Below the pieces are notes generated by a model that saw nothing but the letters and a program-made list of their open reading frames with translations, was not told where the DNA came from and did not search any database. Position numbers and translations under genes: made by a program. This document shows, piece after piece, positions 11,729 to 23,960 of a stretch of DNA of 64,000 nucleotides. Source of the DNA: Acheta domesticus (lineage: Eukaryota; Arthropoda; Insecta; Orthoptera; Gryllidae); NCBI GenBank assembly GCA_031308135.1, contig JAHLJT010009436.1:136654950-136718949 (forward strand), given 5' to 3'. The number at the start of each line of letters is the position of its first letter. Position 1 is the stretch's first letter.

Positions 11729-11757
11729 GAGCTTCGCAACTGTTATATTAAACTGTG
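11729..11757 (-). repeat. Right terminal inverted repeat of element B
   Basis: GAGCTTCGCAACTGTTATAT followed by TAAACTGTG is the exact reverse complement of 10478-10506. Confidence 0.85.
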
Positions 11758-11810
11758 CCCCCACCACGCCTCCAACACTAGAGTTGCATCTCCTCCTTAT
11801 AGACTTCGTG

Positions 11811-12740
11811 GGTTGAACAAAGCGGTGTGGAATGGACAACGCGCCGTGTGGCGGCCAAGGAAATACAAGAACAAGAATAGAAGTGCCTGTAGGCGATTAT
11901 ACAGTATATCCTGTTTCTCTCTGATACCCTGGTTACTGAGTTGTCGGGGAGTGAATACCCGCAACGAACGTAGAGGATTGACACCGCCCACGTCGCTGGA
12001 TCGATCTTATTTACTATTTCGCATGATCATTTTAGTTTATAAAAAGCTATGTGTTTCCATTTGTCCCAAATGCAAGAGGAAGAGAAGTACCAAAATGATG
12101 TAGCACTTATCTGTGTAATAATTTATATTGTTCTTTTTGAAAAGTGCAAAGAAAATAATTTCCTCCATTAGTTTCTGTCAAATTCTGGATGAAGATCATC
12201 GTCCAAATGTTTGGAGGAAAGTTATTCATTTTAGGACAACAATCTATTTAAAGCCAATAATTTAGCTAAGAAGTTCAAAATATGCATTAGCTGCCTTTGA
12301 TTATCGTGAGCTGGAAGACACGTGAAAGATATTCTTCATTCCTACCGATGTCTTTTTTTTAGTTCATTTATTGTCGCAACAACTCTAAGCCCCTTGATTT
12401 GTACCAAATTTCCAAATTTATAGAGAATTTCATGTAGATTCCGTTAAAAATCGCATTAAAAATATCTCAATTTCTTTTCTCTCCTCTAAACTTTTCTCCT
12501 CTAACTCGAACATTTAATTTAGGCCGTAATGTTGTGAACACTAGAAGAATCAAATACAAATTTCAGTACCAAAACCTTATTGTAAATAGTAATAAAATTG
12601 TATTCAAGCTCTTGAAAGGCCTTCTGGCCGAACAAGAAATAAAGAAAGAAAAAACATCAATGGTCTTTATTTATAATTGAATTTTGCAAGTGGTAAGTAA
12701 CAGGAGTAATAATGTTTAATTATAATAACATAATTAAAGT
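11811..12740 (+). repeat. Repeat R, left copy, part 3
   Basis: This resumes the R sequence after element A and matches 23741-24895. Shared features are the AAAGC.GTGTGGAA.GGACAACGC block, the end of the second U unit, the CATCGTCCAAATGTTTGGAG block and AATAAAGAAAGAAAAAACATC. Relative to the right copy it lacks about 165 bp (24563-24727). Homology fades at 12740/24895 in AT-rich sequence. Confidence 0.85.
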
Positions 12741-13624
12741 ATAATAAAGTATAATAAGTTCACGTAAAGATTCTGCATCAAATCGGCGATCTCATGGTCA
12801 TTGAGCAACTTCTATTATTCATAAAACGCCTCCAATGAATGTGTGAAACATGTTTCTTACAAACATTTCTTACATTACGCGCAGGTTCTTCTGAATTGTG
12901 ATTCTTTAACAATTTATTATGCAATGGATTAGAAGGTAATTCACTATCGACAAGTTGTCAATATGTATTTAGACAAAATAATACACGGTCTCTACCCTTG
13001 ACAAATAGAACTGTAATATTGAAATTGAGATTTTATCCCTTAATAAAATAAGGTTTGCAAAGACAGATCTTGAAATAAAGTCAAAACAATTTTTAGAAAA
13101 TATTAATAGATTTCACGTAATTGAAGACAAATTTTAAACATTTTCCCCTTCAGAAACGGCTCCAAGGTTTGCTTTAAATATTCTTCTTAAACCTTTCAAT
13201 CAAATATAGTTAATATCTATGATTATTAATTATTCCACCCCAGACTTGGACAAGTCAGATCTACAATGACTCCTACGTTTCCTCTGTTAGTGTTCCTCCC
13301 AGTATAATTTTTTTTATTTAATGTGTATTCGTGAAGTGGTTGCTATACAGGAACACGAATAATATTATATTTATTTGGGAACCTGGCTCTCCCTTGTCTT
13401 CTTTCCCCTATCATTCGGTTTTCTACTGAAAAATAACACATACTTTCAACAATGTTGCCAATCACAATATCAGCAATTAATTATTACTCAACTTTTTCTT
13501 CTTGCCGAAATGATACTCGGCGAATCCAGTTCCCGTTCTAATACACAAAGAAACACAACAACGAATATCCATATTAGAAGAAATTGCACGTACGGTTATG
13601 CGCTAGTGTTGTTCAGAGACTGAC
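12741..13624. other. AT-rich DNA without a recognisable gene
   Basis: I found no domain, RNA gene or repeat boundary here. It is the spacer between the left R copy and a D-like fragment. Confidence 0.4.
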
Positions 13625-13812
13625 TGACGGATGGACGGACATTTTGAAAAAAAGAAACAAAATAAACAACACTTTTTCGGTATCAGGGGACCCCAAAACG
13701 TGTATTTCCGTTAAAATCTCGAAATCGATTTTCCACAGCATTACATAACTTTCTCTATAATACGTATAGTACCTAGTATATACGTAAGTATACGGTAAAG
13801 TAAAAACATTAT
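13625..13812 (+). mobile_element. Terminal fragment of repeat D
   Basis: It contains ACGGATGGACGGACATTTTG, CCCCAAAACGTGTATTTCCG, TCTCGAAATCGATTTTCC, AGCATTACATAACTTTC and a TATACGTAAGTATACGG border. The same order appears at 20845-21003 at the end of the D copy inside E. The rest of D is missing. Confidence 0.7.
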
Positions 13813-14464
13813 TAATACTGTGGCCAAGTTACGTCGCAATATATACCCTTAACATAAAAATAATTTACCTTGACAAAAAAATTTAAATACTATTGACACA
13901 TTCATACATATTTTATTTACAATTCCATTCATAATTACGAGTTCGTACAATTCCATTTTAAGTACTGAATTTATTCTAATGGCCATTTTCTTTACTCTTA
14001 AACCTATTCAAAGATCTTGGCCTTGCTATAATTTTGATTTGATAAAGTTTGTCACTTCCCTGGTAGTTGAATTCAATGGAACCCCGTAATGGCGCCGTCA
14101 CCAACCGCTGCCAATGTCGGCGTCCATGTCTATATCCCGATCTGTTACCATGTTTTTTTTTCGTATTCCAATTTAAAAACACTCCCGAATGAATTATAAA
14201 CGTACGAAAACGTCGCTTTTCCGAATCTAAAATTTTCATAAAATGTTTACATGAATCTAAAACTCACTCGCGGCACGATGTTGGCAGTCGAAAATCACGA
14301 ACCCGTCTTTCTATATCCAGTTTTGCATTCCTTTTCTATACTGCGCAGTTTGAAAACGAAGGACAGCTCTCCTCTTGGGTAAAACCCCTTTACTTTTCCA
14401 CTTCCCATTTTATAAATGTCTTTATATTTCTCTAATTTCTTTGTTGTAATAATTTCTAATAAAT
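13813..14464. other. AT-rich spacer without a recognisable gene
   Basis: Nothing interpretable was seen; it separates a D fragment from the right R copy. Confidence 0.4.
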
Positions 14465-15317
14465 ATACAAATAATAATATTAATTATTTCTCTTTCCCGA
14501 TTTCCTAATCTTTTTAAATTTAAACGTTCATTTAATCGTTCATCACGTGTAAAATACATTCTTTGCCTAATACATGAACCTTTATTTAATTCAAATTTTC
14601 GTTAGTCCAAAATAACAAAGAGTTCGTGCGACTCTTTCTTTACTTCCTAAATGTTCTTTGTTTACTCAATTATTTCTTAAAGAGCTGCTAACAGCATAGT
14701 TCCTCGGATTTTTAGAAATAAATAACACCCTCACCTTCCACTGTCTCTTTACTAGAATATGTAACTTTGGGTATTTTGTCCCGTTTATTAATATTTATTG
14801 GGAGTCGTCCGAATGGACCACCATCACAGTATCAAAGGTCAAAACACTGGCGCTAGACTCATTTCCCGCTAACTCTGTATTTTCGAAAATTGCAGAGTTA
14901 ACATTTCGGAACTGTAATATTGAAAATAGAGAAGTTTGTCTTAAACAAAATTTGTTCTAAAATTGCAGTTATTTAAAAAAGGTTATTTACAAAAATATCA
15001 TGTTAAATTCTTTTGAAAGAACGAGTATTGTCACGTAATTTCTGCTTGAAATTAATGCAATGTATAAGATGGACATTTTCTCAAAAAGCGCTTCAAATTG
15101 TTTCGTTCAATTTTGGAATACAATAAGGAATTCTTAAAAGAATGGCGCCGATCTCATTTTCGTTAAACTCTCTGAATTTTTTAAAATTACAGAAGTTTAA
15201 ATAAATGCAAAAAAGTTTGTGCTAGATGAATATTGGGTCTCAATGGAGATTGACAAAAGCTCTGCAGAAATCATACTCAAATTGCTGTGAGCGTGTATCT
15301 TGAGCAGCTTGATTTTT
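14465..15317 (+). repeat. Repeat R, right copy, part 1
   Basis: Collinear with 2413-3284. It ends at the insertion of D; the sequence TTATT at the junction is repeated on the other side (about 16908). Confidence 0.8.
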
Positions 15318-16908
15318 ATTCTCTCGTATACGTACGTATACACGGAGTGATATACGGATATGATATAGGGAAAGTTATGTAATGATTCGCGAAAAAATGG
15401 CCAATTTTCGACGGAAAAAAATTAATTGCATGGCCGTGAAAACGAAAAAGTGGATAAAACCAGTTGCTAAAATAAGGAAAAAAATCACCTAAGACGTGGT
15501 GTAGCCAGAAAGCCTATTTTGTGGGTCCCTGATATCGAAAAACCAATTGAAAGGAAAACGTCCGTCTGTCTGTCCGTCTGTGAACACTGCTAGCGCCTAA
15601 GCCATACGTACGATTTCTTCCAAAATGGATATTCCCAGGTCGATCTGATTCTAGTTGAAGCTTTGAATTTTTGAAAAAGATTCTTCAAAATTTGGAGGTA
15701 CTTTATATTAAGCACCCGGGGATTTCCAAAATTTTCTCAAAAACGGCTCCAAATTTTTTCTTTAAATTTCGTGTATGAATAGAGTAAAATACACTTATTA
15801 ACATGGCGTATGTCCGATTTTCACGAATAACTCTGAATTTTCGAAAATTGTGAAAGTTTGAATTTTTTTCGGGGTCTTTCTCCAACTACAAAATTGAAGA
15901 TAGATATTTTTTCTTCAAATAAAATTTGTTCTGCATATTGAGTTCTTCCATAAAGGTCATGTAAATGTTTTTCAAAATTTTAGTTTTCGTGCAATATTGC
16001 GTGCAATATGTGCAATTTAAAAAAACAAACAAGATTTTCTCAAAAAAGGCTCCAAATTTTTTCTTTAAACTTTTGGTAGGGATAGTGGTAAATGTACTCT
16101 ATCAGATGACATAATGCCATACATCTCTATAGGTTGGTGTTTTCAAAAATTACAAAAATGTAAATTTTTTCACGTGTTTTTTCACGTCGATAATATTTAC
16201 ATTAGCCGTGATTTGTTTACGTTATTATATTTAGGAGTACATGTGCTTTAAATAATGTCAAGTAAAGATTCTCGAAAACACAACCGTTTTCTCTGAAAAG
16301 TAGTTCAAAATTTCGCATTTTCAGAAACGGTCAAACGCCATTTTCTCATAAATGGTTGCAAATTGTTTCTTCAAGCTTTTGTTACGGATAGTGCTAATTA
16401 CAAGTGCTCATGGCGTAAAGTTTATTTTGAGTTATTTTTTTGTTTTTTCAAAAATTACATAATTGTAGTTTTTTTGAATGATCTCTCACATTTTTAATAT
16501 GCACATTACCAGCAATTTGTTAACATTATTATATTTGTGAGTGTAAGTGCTTCAAATGACTACAAATAATGTATTATGAAATCTCAAACATTTTCTGTGA
16601 AAATGAGCTTCAAATTTCGCATTTTTAGTAGTGCTAAAACGTCATTTTTTCTTAAACGGTACATAATTTTTAAAATAAAATTGCTATTTATGACTAAGTT
16701 TTTGTGTTCTTTAATATTCTAAAATTAATGTTTCCGTTCTACCAATAGGAAACCGAAAAATTAAGACAATGGCGAAAAAATGTACTTTTGGCGGTGATAG
16801 ATGACAGCTGGCAAGAAAGATTTTGTGGCAATTGCGAATAGCTAGTAAAGACCCGAGGAAATAGAAAACTATTACGGGAAAGTCTGTGCCATTCTTTAGA
16901 ACCACTAG
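15318..16908 (-). mobile_element. Repeat D, full-length-looking copy in R
   Basis: About 1.6 kb is absent from the left R copy. Read on the minus strand it starts CTAGTGGTTCTAAAGAATGG and ends in a TATACGTACGTATACGAGAG border. TTATT flanks both sides, so a 4-5-bp target duplication is likely. The interior is AT-rich and built of degenerate ~200-bp units with AATTTGGAGCC.TTTT and AAAATGGCGTTT blocks. No transposase frame is open. The left and right ends are not inverted repeats of each other. The class is unknown; I considered a Helitron because of the CTAG end but the flanks argue against it. Confidence 0.7.
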
Positions 16909-17536
16909 TTATTTTAGTGAATAAATATATTCATAAAAGTCTATTTTCACTCGTAAAAAGTTCAACAAAATAGTTCGTCCGGTAACCAACATATATTAGA
17001 ATTGATAACTTTGTTTGTGACCTCGAAATAAGCGGCTTTGCTTAACTCAAAACCGTTCTCCTACAAAATGACATTTTTATGTACGTCACTTTTCTTCTGT
17101 ACTGACAATGTATTCGTACACGTATGATTTTGGAGTAAAGAACCTGGAGAGCCACTGCTGCTTTCTCGACGCCGAGTCCTTGGCAAAAGATTGCACAACC
17201 GATCAGGAAACAGTTTAAAGCATAGCATCAAAGTGTTCATAGCATAGGACGACCTCAAGGACCACAACTAAAACCTTCAATATGGTTGTGAGCCATATTT
17301 TCATTACTTGGGCGATGCACACCTGACTTCTCCGATCTCGGCAGTTTGCTCAGCTGCTTTGAAACGGGGGGAGGGGATGAAACCATGCGTTATTTTAAGC
17401 CATACCTTGCATAACGCAGTGAAACCCTTTGGGATGGTTTTGAATTTTTTAATTTACTACACGCAAAAACTCCTTAAATCTAAACTAAACCTGTTTTTAT
17501 TCTAAGAGGGTTAGATCATTGTTCGAGACTGTTCGT
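16909..17536 (+). repeat. Repeat R, right copy, part 2
   Basis: Resumes at TTTTAGTGAATAAATATATT and matches 3285-3819 followed directly by 5096-5190. It lacks the LINE present in the left copy, so it gives the LINE's empty site near 17440. Confidence 0.85.
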
Positions 17537-17896
17537 CAGAGGCGGGATTCAGGGGGGGAGCAATCTCAATCTTGAGACAAATTTAAAAAAATTATATTTA
17601 ATTTTATTTCGCGGATCTTCATGTAGATAAAAGATTTATTTGTTTCTGTATTTTGAGAAGAAATATAATATTAAAAATAATTAAGCGAACAATAATTTTA
17701 TTAACCTGAGCTAATAACATACATTAATAAATTGGTGAACTTTAGTTCAGTATTATAAAACGCGCGGGATAATCAGCGTTATTTTGATTATCCCTTATTA
17801 ATACATCCTCTTTCAATTATATTTTGCTTTGAAATTTGCTTGAAATTATTTACTTGGAAATTAAACAGTTTCATGCCTAAAATCATGAGTCATAAC

Positions 17897-18911
17897 TAGA
17901 CTTTCGATTTTAGGACAAATGCATATTTAGTTCCTTTAGGTTGTTGTGAAAAATAATTGCAGATATTTACGAATCTTGAGAGAATATATCTACTGAAAGC
18001 GTCTAATAGTGCCTAAAATGTCCTTTAAGGTCGGTTGATGCCCATTTTAATATGTTTTTGCCTAAAACTGCTTAAAACAAGTGATTTTCAAGAACGACCA
18101 TATTTTAAATGCTAAATTTTGAAATTCGTTTTACGGAAACGTAAAAACTTTTCAGAAATGCAAATATTGTGTGATCGAATACGCAATTGACATCGAACCG
18201 AAATCTTTCACCCAAAATACCGAACAAAAGGAGCCCTGCAAGTCAACATAATTAAGATGTTCCACGCTCGTCTCCGATCAGCACATACTTTGAGACAATT
18301 GCACCCATTCCTGGTGCAGCTGCGCTGTTGATAGGTTTAGGCTTATCGCCGCAGCGCTTCGTCTGCCAAGTCTAGGGGAGGAAAAAGCCTTCTGTCGGAC
18401 AGGCGAAGATTACAAAAAAAAAACCAACCAATGGTTAAATGGGGCGTGTGGTGCATATTTTTTTGGGGGGGGGGGGCTGAGGCGAGTGAAGAAGTTCCAT
18501 GAGACATGAGCATGAAAAACGCAACTAAATTTGTTTGCTCCTATAAATCTGTGTCAATAAAAAGTGCATTTTCAACCTTCAAAATGATTTTAATAGATAA
18601 GACAACATTTTTGTAGAAAATACTGCTAATTATGAAAGTGAATAAAATATGCTTGTATTCTCTCTCCTAAATGTAAAAATACTTTTTCCTGCATAGTAAA
18701 AATTACCTAATTTAATTCTCTTGAGATCAGTTCTGATGCCAGAAATATAACTTTTTCATGTCTATTTTTTGCCTGGCTTAGTCATTCTTTAACTTTTTTA
18801 AAGTACCTAAAACGTCAATTTTAATGCTTGTTAGTGCCTAATGTCGTAATTTTGTTCCCTATTTTAAGTGCCTAAATCAAATCCTTTTTGTGCCTAAAAT
18901 TCCGAGGTCTA
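17897..18911 (+). mobile_element. hAT-like non-autonomous element F nested in E
   Basis: The element is bounded by GTCATAAC duplications (17889-17896 and 18912-18919). Termini are TAGACTTTCGATTTTAGG on the left and, inverted, TAGACCTCGGAATTTTAGG on the right. It is 1015 bp, with many TGCCTAAAA subterminal words near both ends. There is no open transposase frame. The 8-bp duplication and TAG ends fit hAT. Confidence 0.78.
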
Positions 18912-19540
18912 GTCATAACAATACAATTTTATATCTTAAAAAGAAATAGTATTTCCCGTTTTTTAGACGTAGATATAGTTAAAGGTGGTGATATGAACGA
19001 TTTATATGATATGAGCCCCCTTGGTATCTTTTCATACTTAGCAAATATTCCAGGAGGACCGATTTTAACAACTAGATCAATAATTCTTTTTGCAATCAAA
19101 GCTCTGTGGCTTTTAATGTTAGTTTGAGTTCGCTTAGACCGATTCTGATTCTTAACAAATGAAATACAGTATGTTTTAACCCTTTGACTGCCACGTGTGT
19201 TAATCTCAAAATTACGCTGCCAAGCCACGCCCGTTTTTTCGTTACTCTAAATTGCATAAGTTGTGCATCATAATTATACATGTGGCCTCTCCTTGCGGGA
19301 AAAATCTGTATTAATTTGATACTTTAGGGCAGTCTTAAACATTGTTTTATGCATGCAATCTGTAATTTCGAACTATCAAAGACCGGTTTTAGTTTGCAGA
19401 AATTTATTAGGGCGATGAGCCCCGAACTATGGTGCGTATAAGAGCCCCAAACTTGAACTGGCACTACAACTTGTGTTCGTACTATTATTGTTTTAGATGC
19501 CACCAAGTATCTAGGGCCAAAACAAAAAGGAACTAGTGGA

Positions 19541-21010
19541 GCTACGGAATGGCACAGACTTTCTCGTACTAGTTAGTTTCCTAATTTCTTTGGTCAGGGC
19601 TAACTTTTCGGTCGTGCCCCATCCTTTTGCCATCTATCATCTATCGCCACCCGGATATTTTTTCACATTCGCTCAATTTTTCGATTTCCTAATGGTAGAA
19701 CCGAAAAACCACTATAAGAATATTACTGAAAAGTAAACCTTCGTCCTATATGGAAATTTTCGTTGAAAAATTTGGTGCCGGTTTTACGAAAATGGCGTTT
19801 AAGTGTTACTGTAAATGCGAAATTTGAAGCTTTTTCTCACTATTGCGATTTCGAAAAACTTTATTGGAAGTCGTTTGAATCACTGCCACTTACAAATGCA
19901 GTAATGTATACAAACCGCCGAAAATGTGCATATTAACAGCGTGAGAGATATTTCAAAAAAATTGTTTTTGTATAGTTTTTGAAGAAACAAAATAATACAG
20001 TAAAATTAATTTTCTGTCACCTTAAAGAGTGCAATTAATATTACGCATACAAAAAGTTTGAAGAAAACATTTGGAGTCGTTTCTGCGAAAATGGTATTTG
20101 AGTGTTTCTGAAAATGCAGAAATTTGAGCTCATTTTCACAAAAAAAAGTTGAGTTTTCGAGAAACTTTATGTAACCTAATGCACTCATAAATGCAGTAAT
20201 AGGAACAAATCGTCTCTAATGTAAATATTAACGAAGTAAGAGACAAGTAAAAAAATACATTAGTGTAATTTTTTTTAAAAAGACAACAAAAGAATAGAGC
20301 AAAATAACGTCTGTCGTCTTATAGAGTACATTTAACACTATCCGTCTCAAAAATTTAAAGAAAAAAATCTAGAGCCGTTTTAGAGAAAATCTTTTTGATA
20401 TTTTTTAATATTACACGTATTTGACGCAATATTGCGCGAAAACGAATTAAATTTTCCAAAAAAAAATGTTCACGACCTAAAGGAAAGAACTAATTATGAA
20501 GAAAAAATGTGCTTGAAAAAAATCTCTATCTTAATTTTGTAGTTGTAGGAATACGCCGTAAAAATTTGTTTCTTGCTACTTTCAAAAATTTTGATTTATC
20601 AGTGAAAATTGGGCCCATACCTTCTTTATAAATGTATTTCACTCTCTTTTTAGAAGAAATTTTAAAAGAATATTTGGACCCATTTTTGAGAAAATGTTGA
20701 ACATGTCCCGAGAACTTCATGTAAAGTACCCCCAAAAATTGGTTTTCAAAATCGCAGAGCTTCAACTCAGGCCAGATCGACAAGCGTTTATGCAGTTTGG
20801 AAAAAATCGTACCCATAGTTTGGGCGCTAGTGTCGTTCACATACCAGACGGACGGATGGACGTTTTGGACGGGAAAAAAATTTCGGCATCAAGGGACACC
20901 CAAAACGTGTATTTCCGTCGAAATCTCGAAATCGATTTTCCGCAACATTACTTAACATTCTGAAAACTACGTATACTACTCTGTATATACGTACGTATAC
21001 GAGAAAATAA
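19541..21010 (+). mobile_element. Repeat D copy inside E
   Basis: It begins ACTAGTGGAGCTACGGAATG and ends with the ACGTACGTATACGAGAAAATA border, on the opposite strand to the copy at 15318-16908. The internal degenerate units recur (AAATTTG.AGC.TTTTC, AAAATGG). A second D start (ACTAGTGCTACAAACTGGC) follows directly at 21011 and runs to about 21140, so two D copies sit head to tail here. Confidence 0.7.
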
Positions 21011-22384
21011 CTAGTGCTACAAACTGGCACTTTCGCGTACTAGTTAGTTTTCTAATTTCGTTGGTCTGGGCAAACTTACATTTCCCTACCCTTTTGCCAC
21101 CTATCATGTCTCTCGGCCCAAAGTATATTTACAAAACTGTCCGATGTTGAAGATGAAGTTATATTTGTTTTTAAAAAATAATTTATTTCATTTTTTAAGT
21201 CGAAATAAAAGTGGGGGCTCAAATTATCACATTGCACAGTAGATTCCATTTTAATTAACACAGTTTATTAATTTAGATATTTAAATATATATCCTACAAT
21301 ATGTAGTTACAATATGTGTTAAATATATATCCCACAATCCTTATAATATGTATAAATATTTGTCTTCATAAAAAATAATAACATTTTCGATATACGATTC
21401 AATGAGAAAGATGCATCGTTGAATTTACAATTCGGACTGTTCAAATAACAATAAGGATCGTCACCTCTGTGTTCAACTAATCTAATTAATAACATTCAAT
21501 AATAATTAGTTAAATAATTAATAAAATTGAAAACGGTGTACTATAATTCTAGCACAATTAACCTAAAGCATTAATGTGAACGAATATTTTCGTGTTTATA
21601 ATAGCACTCAAATTTGCCACCCCAATGAAAGTTCCGAAATCCTGCCTCTACTGTTCGTGATCTCTTACGTTCCGATGGTACATTAACAGGAGATGGTGTG
21701 AAATCCGCAGTTAAATCTAGAATGTAAATAACTTTTTTCGCTTTTATTTCCCATACGTGGATACTTAATTAAATTTATTAACAATAAATATGTGCGAGAT
21801 ACCATACTGCATCATAAACGAACAAGTAAACAAATTATAGTTTTCCTTCACATACCTTCTTATTGCGGAACACCAAGTGAAGACTTCAAAATTAAGAGTT
21901 ATTTGACGTATAACATATTATTAATGACTAATATATTTATAAATTAGAAATATTATTCAATTTTTAATGAAATATATTGCATAACTGCATTTTTCATTGA
22001 TGTTTATTGCGTAATTAACTAAATTATGAAATTTTGATAGTGATGAATTTTGATATTAATGTAATACTTTTCAGGTCACGTTTCATCAAACATATTCGTA
22101 GTTGATCGAATTTTGTGATGCTGATCCCTTAGAGTCAAGGCTGACTTGATCCCTGTGTGCTCCACCACGGATATTTCTTGAACCGTACAACGGGATCAAC
22201 TGAAGTTGACTCGGATCAACTCAGGATCATCTTGACTCCGGTTGGTGAAACAGGCCTTCATGTAAATCTATAGTTTCTGGAGTAAAATAAACATTTTGGA
22301 GGATAATAAAACGAATACGATAAATTTAAACAAATATTTTATGAACTAAAAGCTTTCAAAATTGTTCATGTATTTCCAGTATGA

Positions 22385-23030
22385 GTAAATAAATTAAAAT
22401 AGGCATATTTACAGGGCAGTTTCGAGTTATTCCGAAGTTAGCCCGGAGTTACTCCAGAGTTAACTCTGGTTTAACCTCCGATTAAGTTTACTGGAGAGTT
22501 TTAGCGTGGATAGAGACACTCTACAAGACATCACTTTTTTTAAAAACATTTCCCAATACAGTGCATCCAGAACAACACTTGAGCAGTTTTTCGTTAGCCC
22601 CATAATCTGCAAAATTAGCGGTAATTGAAGTTCAAAGTTAACCCGGACTTGACGACGACCAGGGTAGTTAAACCGGGCAGTGTGCGGCACCCAGAAGCTA
22701 CACGGAGGTGGCGGATCCCTCGACTGGCGCGCCCCTAGTGTCAGTGGGCCGAGAAGGTTGTGTGTCGATGCCGCTGTGTTCGAGCGATGAGGGAACCACG
22801 CAGAACTAGCAGGTAGATACAAAGCTATGTGGAATGAAACGCTGCATGTGGCGGCCGATAGAACTACACGAGCAACATGGAAATGCCTGCAAGCGATACC
22901 TTGCTTCTCTCTGATACCCTGGTTACTGAGTTGTCGAGGAGTGAACACCCGCAACGAACGAATGGGGAGGGACCTCGCCCACGTTGCTCGGTCGATCGCT
23001 GTCGTCTGAATTTCAAGTTATCCGGTTTAG
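22385..23030 (+). repeat. U unit, copy 3
   Basis: Ordered U blocks are present: GAAGTTAGCCCGGAGTTA, CCGATTAAGTTTACTGGAG, AGGGTAGTTAAACCGGGCAG, CCCTGGTTACTGAGTTGTCG. It is the counterpart of 5935-6540 in the left R copy. Confidence 0.75.
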
Positions 23031-23334
23031 TTTACAGCACCAGCACATACTTTCTCGCACTAATGGAAATAGTTACGTAATATTTTTTTGCATCATTAGT
23101 TCAAAAGTGTACTCAATTTAAATACTTCATATCTATTAGTCTTATTGTGATCGAAGATCGTCATGTAAGACGTCAATCAATCAGATTTTCATTAACACTT
23201 TTCTCGAGGAAAATAAATATATTAGGGAGGGTAATAAAATCAATACAATAAATTAAAACAAATGTATCATGAATTAGAAACTTTCAAAATTGTTCATGTA
23301 TTTCCAATTTGGGCAACTATAGCAAAACAGAGTT

Positions 23335-23960
23335 GTTTTTGTTCCACTGAAGTTCCGCGTTATTCCGAAGTTAGTCCGGAGTTAACTCAGGTTTAACCTC
23401 CGATTAAGTTTACTGGAGCGTTTTAGCGTAGACTGAGACACTCCACACGACGCCACTTAACTTTTGTAACGTTTCCCCACTAAAAGGCATCCAGAACAAC
23501 CGCCGATTTTTTTCGTTTATCCCATAAAGTGCAAAATTGGGCGATAATTGAAGTTTTAAGGTTAACTCGGGACTTGACGGCGACCAGGGTAGTTAAACCG
23601 GGCAGTGCGCGGCACCCAGGAATTACAAGGAAGTGGCGAATCCCTCGACCGGCGCTCCCCCAGTATGAGCGGACCGGGCCTTGTGCCGACGTCGTCGCGG
23701 TGGTCGGGCGATGAGGAGACTAGGCGGAGCGAGCAGGTTGAACAAAGCAGTGTGGAACGGACAACGCGCCGTGTGGCGGCCAATGGAACTACAAGAGCAA
23801 GAATAGAAGTGCCTGTAGGCGATTATACAGTATATCCTGTTTCTCTCTGATACCCTGGTTACTGAGTTGTCGGGGAGTGAATACCCGCAACGAACGTAGA
23901 GGATTGACACCGCCCACGTCGCTGGATCGATCTTACTTACTTCCCATGATCATTTTAGTT
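23335..23960 (+). repeat. U unit, copy 4 (intact counterpart of the interrupted unit)
   Basis: It matches 7085-7491 plus 11811-12010. It shows CCGGGCAGTGCGCGGCACCC, GTGGTCGGGCGATGAGGAG and the CTGGTTACTGAGTTGTCG end block without interruption. Confidence 0.75.

Larger units (their letters stand above)
10478..11757 (+). mobile_element. P-like element B inserted into the end of element A
   Basis: Its termini form a perfect 29-bp inverted repeat beginning CACAGTTTAATATAACAG (10478-10506 and 11729-11757), with weaker similarity further in. The ~1.28-kb interior carries only the C-terminal part of a P/THAP9-type transposase, in three frames, so this is an internally deleted and decayed copy. It interrupts the terminal inverted repeat of A, so it inserted after A. 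The CA terminus and 7-8-bp duplication agree with the P superfamily. Confidence 0.8.
7492..11810 (+). mobile_element. P-like DNA transposon A, interrupted by P-like element B
   Basis: Ends are CACGAAGTCTA...TAGACTTCGTG with an 8-bp TSD. The terminal inverted repeat is long and imperfect. The left arm (7492 to about 7630) pairs with 11758-11810 and, across the insertion of B, with 10365-10477; both arms contain AAAACGTCGGCAGCTA.TTG in inverted orientation. Inside are a degenerate THAP exon (8368-8592) and a micro-exon array (8666-9432). THAP plus 8-bp TSD plus a CA-start terminus supports the P superfamily. A's own catalytic C-terminus is not recognisable; the P C-terminus seen here belongs to B. 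Without B, A would be about 3.0 kb. The coding region contains stops, so it is inactive. Confidence 0.82.
17537..21650 (+). mobile_element. hAT-like non-autonomous element E with nested F and D
   Basis: Its borders are CAGAGGCGGGATT on the left and, inverted, TAGAGGCAGGATT on the right. An 8-bp target duplication CTGTTCGT flanks it (17529-17536 and 21651-21658). The left R copy at 5186-5193 has the single-copy empty site. CAGAGG-type ends plus an 8-bp TSD fit the hAT superfamily. Inside are F (17897-18911) and a D copy (about 19541-21010) plus a truncated second D start. Without those, about 1.5 kb of AT-rich DNA without an open transposase remains. Confidence 0.8.

Noticed and set aside
15318..16908. 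Helitron interpretation of repeat D (TC start and CTAG end on one strand)
   Set aside because: The flanks show a TTATT duplication and no A|T junction, and no subterminal hairpin was found.
22460..22954. 164-codon minus-strand frame shared in part with 6047-6409
   Set aside because: It lies inside U. Conservation follows the whole repeat and not codon positions, and other copies break the frame.
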